From assembly GCA_025356795.1 (NCBI GenBank), contig JANXRR010000295.1:1-6934 (forward strand): a DNA stretch of 6,934 bases. The letters are read 5' to 3'. Below are positions 6,117 to 6,934 of this stretch, piece by piece. Below the pieces are notes generated by a model, which was not told where the DNA came from, ran no database searches, and saw only the letters and a list, made by a program, of their open reading frames with translations. Origin of the DNA: Bacteroidia bacterium (GTDB lineage Bacteria; Bacteroidota; Bacteroidia; Cytophagales; Cyclobacteriaceae). Positions within the stretch are counted from its first letter, which is position 1. Each line of letters opens with the position of its first letter. A program made the translations under genes and the position numbers.

Positions 6117-6653
6117 TTAGGGTTTAAGTTTTTTTGACAATGCCAATCTTAATTTAATCTGCGCTCGGGATAAACGTGAAAGAACTGTTCCCAACGGGAT
6201 TTTCAAAATAACTGATGTCTCTTCGGTTGTGTAGCCTTCCACCAAACGAAGACTTACCACTGCTTTAAAATCTGGTTCTAACATATTCAACTCATGTGTA
6301 AGTAGTTCCTTTAAATCCCTCATGTCTTCATTGGCTCTCGCTTCATGGCCTTCCTCCAAACCACCATACCTAGCGTAGTTTCGCTTTCTTTTTTTCAACT
6401 CATTCAAAGAAAGATTAATGGCAATTCTTACCAAGTAGGTGCTCACCATCGAATCGCCACGAAACTTATCTAACGACTCATAAAATTTTATAAAAACTTC
6501 TTGGCCTACATCTTCTGCTTCTGGTGTTGATCCTAGCATGGAGCGGACCACCCCAGCCACTTTTCCCTCATGCCGTTGCACAAGCTCTTTAAATGAAGCT
6601 ACATTTCCGCCTCTGGCTTTTTGTATTAAGACTTCATCTATCTCCAAATCCAT
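6117..6653 (-). CDS. ECF-type RNA polymerase sigma factor (sigma-70 family)
   Basis: The protein has 178 residues, normal for an ECF sigma factor with only regions 2 and 4. Region 2 covers about 20-90: the core-binding helix with AEDVGQEVFIKFYESLDKF (46-64), the WSTWL-like -10 recognition part here as MVSTYLVRIAINLSLNELKK (69-88), and a basic RKRN end. A linker of about 25 residues follows. Region 4 covers about 115-170: NMLEPDFKAVVSLRLVEGY (123-141) and the helix-turn-helix TTEETSVILKIPLGTVLSRL (142-161), then SRAQIKLR. It should direct RNA polymerase to a small regulon, quite likely including its own operon. The ATG at 6653 gives the expected N-terminus, and a Bacteroidota-type promoter lies about 30-55 bases upstream. 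It heads the operon with the anti-sigma-like and Spy-like genes, with 4-base spacing. No C-terminal extension is present. Confidence 0.95.
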   Translation of the reverse strand: MDLEIDEVLIQKARGGNVASFKELVQRHEGKVAGVVRSMLGSTPEAEDVGQEVFIKFYESLDKFRGDSMVSTYLVRIAINLSLNELKKRKRNYARYGGLEEGHEARANEDMRDLKELLTHELNMLEPDFKAVVSLRLVEGYTTEETSVILKIPLGTVLSRLSRAQIKLRLALSKKLKP

Positions 6654-6680
6654 GTAAACTATTCAATGTTGTTTGTTAGA

Positions 6681-6709
6681 CAATATAACTTTAAAATTTA
6701 TTCCTTCAA
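6681..6709 (-). promoter_or_regulatory. Probable Bacteroidota-type promoter of the sigma factor operon
   Basis: Read on the minus strand, TTG (6709-6707), a 19-base spacer and TATATTG (6687-6681) follow the Bacteroidota primary-sigma layout (TTG, about 19 bases, TAnnTTTG, here one T short). The start codon lies 27 bases further on, leaving a leader of about 20 bases. An ECF-type site for self-activation might also be present but I cannot define it. Confidence 0.45.
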
Positions 6710-6740
6710 GAAATTAAAATTTTTTTTAACCTAGATTATG

Positions 6741-6769
6741 TTTCCTTCTAAGCAATTTCTATACTTTTG
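6741..6769 (+). promoter_or_regulatory. Possible promoter of the VOC-fold gene
   Basis: TACTTTTG at 6762-6769 matches TAnnTTTG exactly. TTTC at 6741-6744 stands in for the -33 TTTG, with an 18-base spacer counted from TTT. Transcription would begin near 6776, giving a leader of about 40 bases before the ATG at 6818. The -33 match is imperfect and the DNA is AT-rich, so this is tentative. Confidence 0.35.
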
Positions 6770-6817
6770 ATAATATAATTTGACAATAAAAATAAATAGT
6801 TCGCAATTGATTAAACT

Positions 6818-6934
6818 ATGCAAAAACTGGTGCATATAAGCCTAGTGGTAAAAGACTATGATGAAGCTATTAACTTTTACATCCAAAAATTAAATTTCCA
6901 ATTGATTGAAGATACTCCACTAAGCGAAACAAAA
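6818..6934 (+). CDS. VOC/glyoxalase-fold protein, N-terminal fragment
   Basis: The only rightward gene; 39 codons are present before the window ends. The start MQKLVHISLVVKDYDEAINF with YIQKLNFQLIEDT is the typical first beta-alpha-beta unit of the vicinal oxygen chelate superfamily (glyoxalase I, extradiol dioxygenase, bleomycin-resistance-type proteins). His6 is in the place of the first metal ligand, and the DEAINFY helix is characteristic. The remaining ligands and any specificity lie outside the window, so enzyme type and substrate cannot be stated. The gene is divergent from the sigma factor operon across a 164-base intergenic region, so regulation could be shared. Confidence 0.85.
   Translation, partial: MQKLVHISLVVKDYDEAINFYIQKLNFQLIEDTPLSETK

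Noticed and set aside
1..6934. CRISPR array, tRNA, insertion sequence ends or phage genes
   Set aside because: No regularly spaced repeats, cloverleaf-like sequence, transposase motifs or terminal inverted repeats were found on either strand.

Overview
The window looks like a chromosomal piece of a Bacteroidota bacterium, probably of the Cytophagales type. The evidence is a low-GC sequence, genes without Shine-Dalgarno sequences, promoter-like elements of the Bacteroidota form (TTG, about 19 bases, TAnnTTTG), and protein families with a Bacteroidota flavour: an ECF sigma factor followed by a small membrane anti-sigma-like protein, a six-helix/HAMP/GAF sensor with a Glu/Met/Gln-rich coiled coil, and a compact DUF1549/DUF1553 lipoprotein. 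The assignment is inferred from style; no taxonomic marker gene is present.

Apart from one partial gene at the right edge, everything reads right to left on the minus strand. From the right, a short divergent intergenic region (6654-6817) separates a rightward VOC/glyoxalase-fold gene (partial) from a leftward three-gene operon. That operon holds an ECF sigma factor, a one-helix cytoplasm-to-periplasm protein in the anti-sigma position, and a membrane-anchored helical protein resembling the Spy/CpxP group, each separated by 4 bases. This is probably a self-contained envelope-response module.

After a 165-base gap with a possible promoter comes a membrane-anchored thioredoxin-fold protein with a C-P-C active site. 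Its reading frame appears broken: a conserved-looking tail of 54 codons continues in another frame and ends 4 bases before the ATG of the next gene. That next gene is a sensor with six membrane helices, a HAMP-like linker, a GAF domain and a coiled coil, with no recognisable output domain.

The left 3 kb hold a two-gene unit known mainly from Planctomycetes and Verrucomicrobia: a lipoprotein combining a cytochrome c-like domain with DUF1549 and DUF1553, then a Tat-exported DUF1501 protein 8 bases downstream (3' end outside the window). They probably act together outside the cytoplasmic membrane; the reaction is not known to me.

The most notable points are the frameshifted thioredoxin-like gene, the histidine-containing membrane sensor lacking an output domain and nearly abutting it, and the heme-motif DUF1549/DUF1553-DUF1501 pair just downstream. 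No RNA gene, CRISPR array, insertion sequence or phage gene was seen, and no gene-free stretch exceeds 300 bases.
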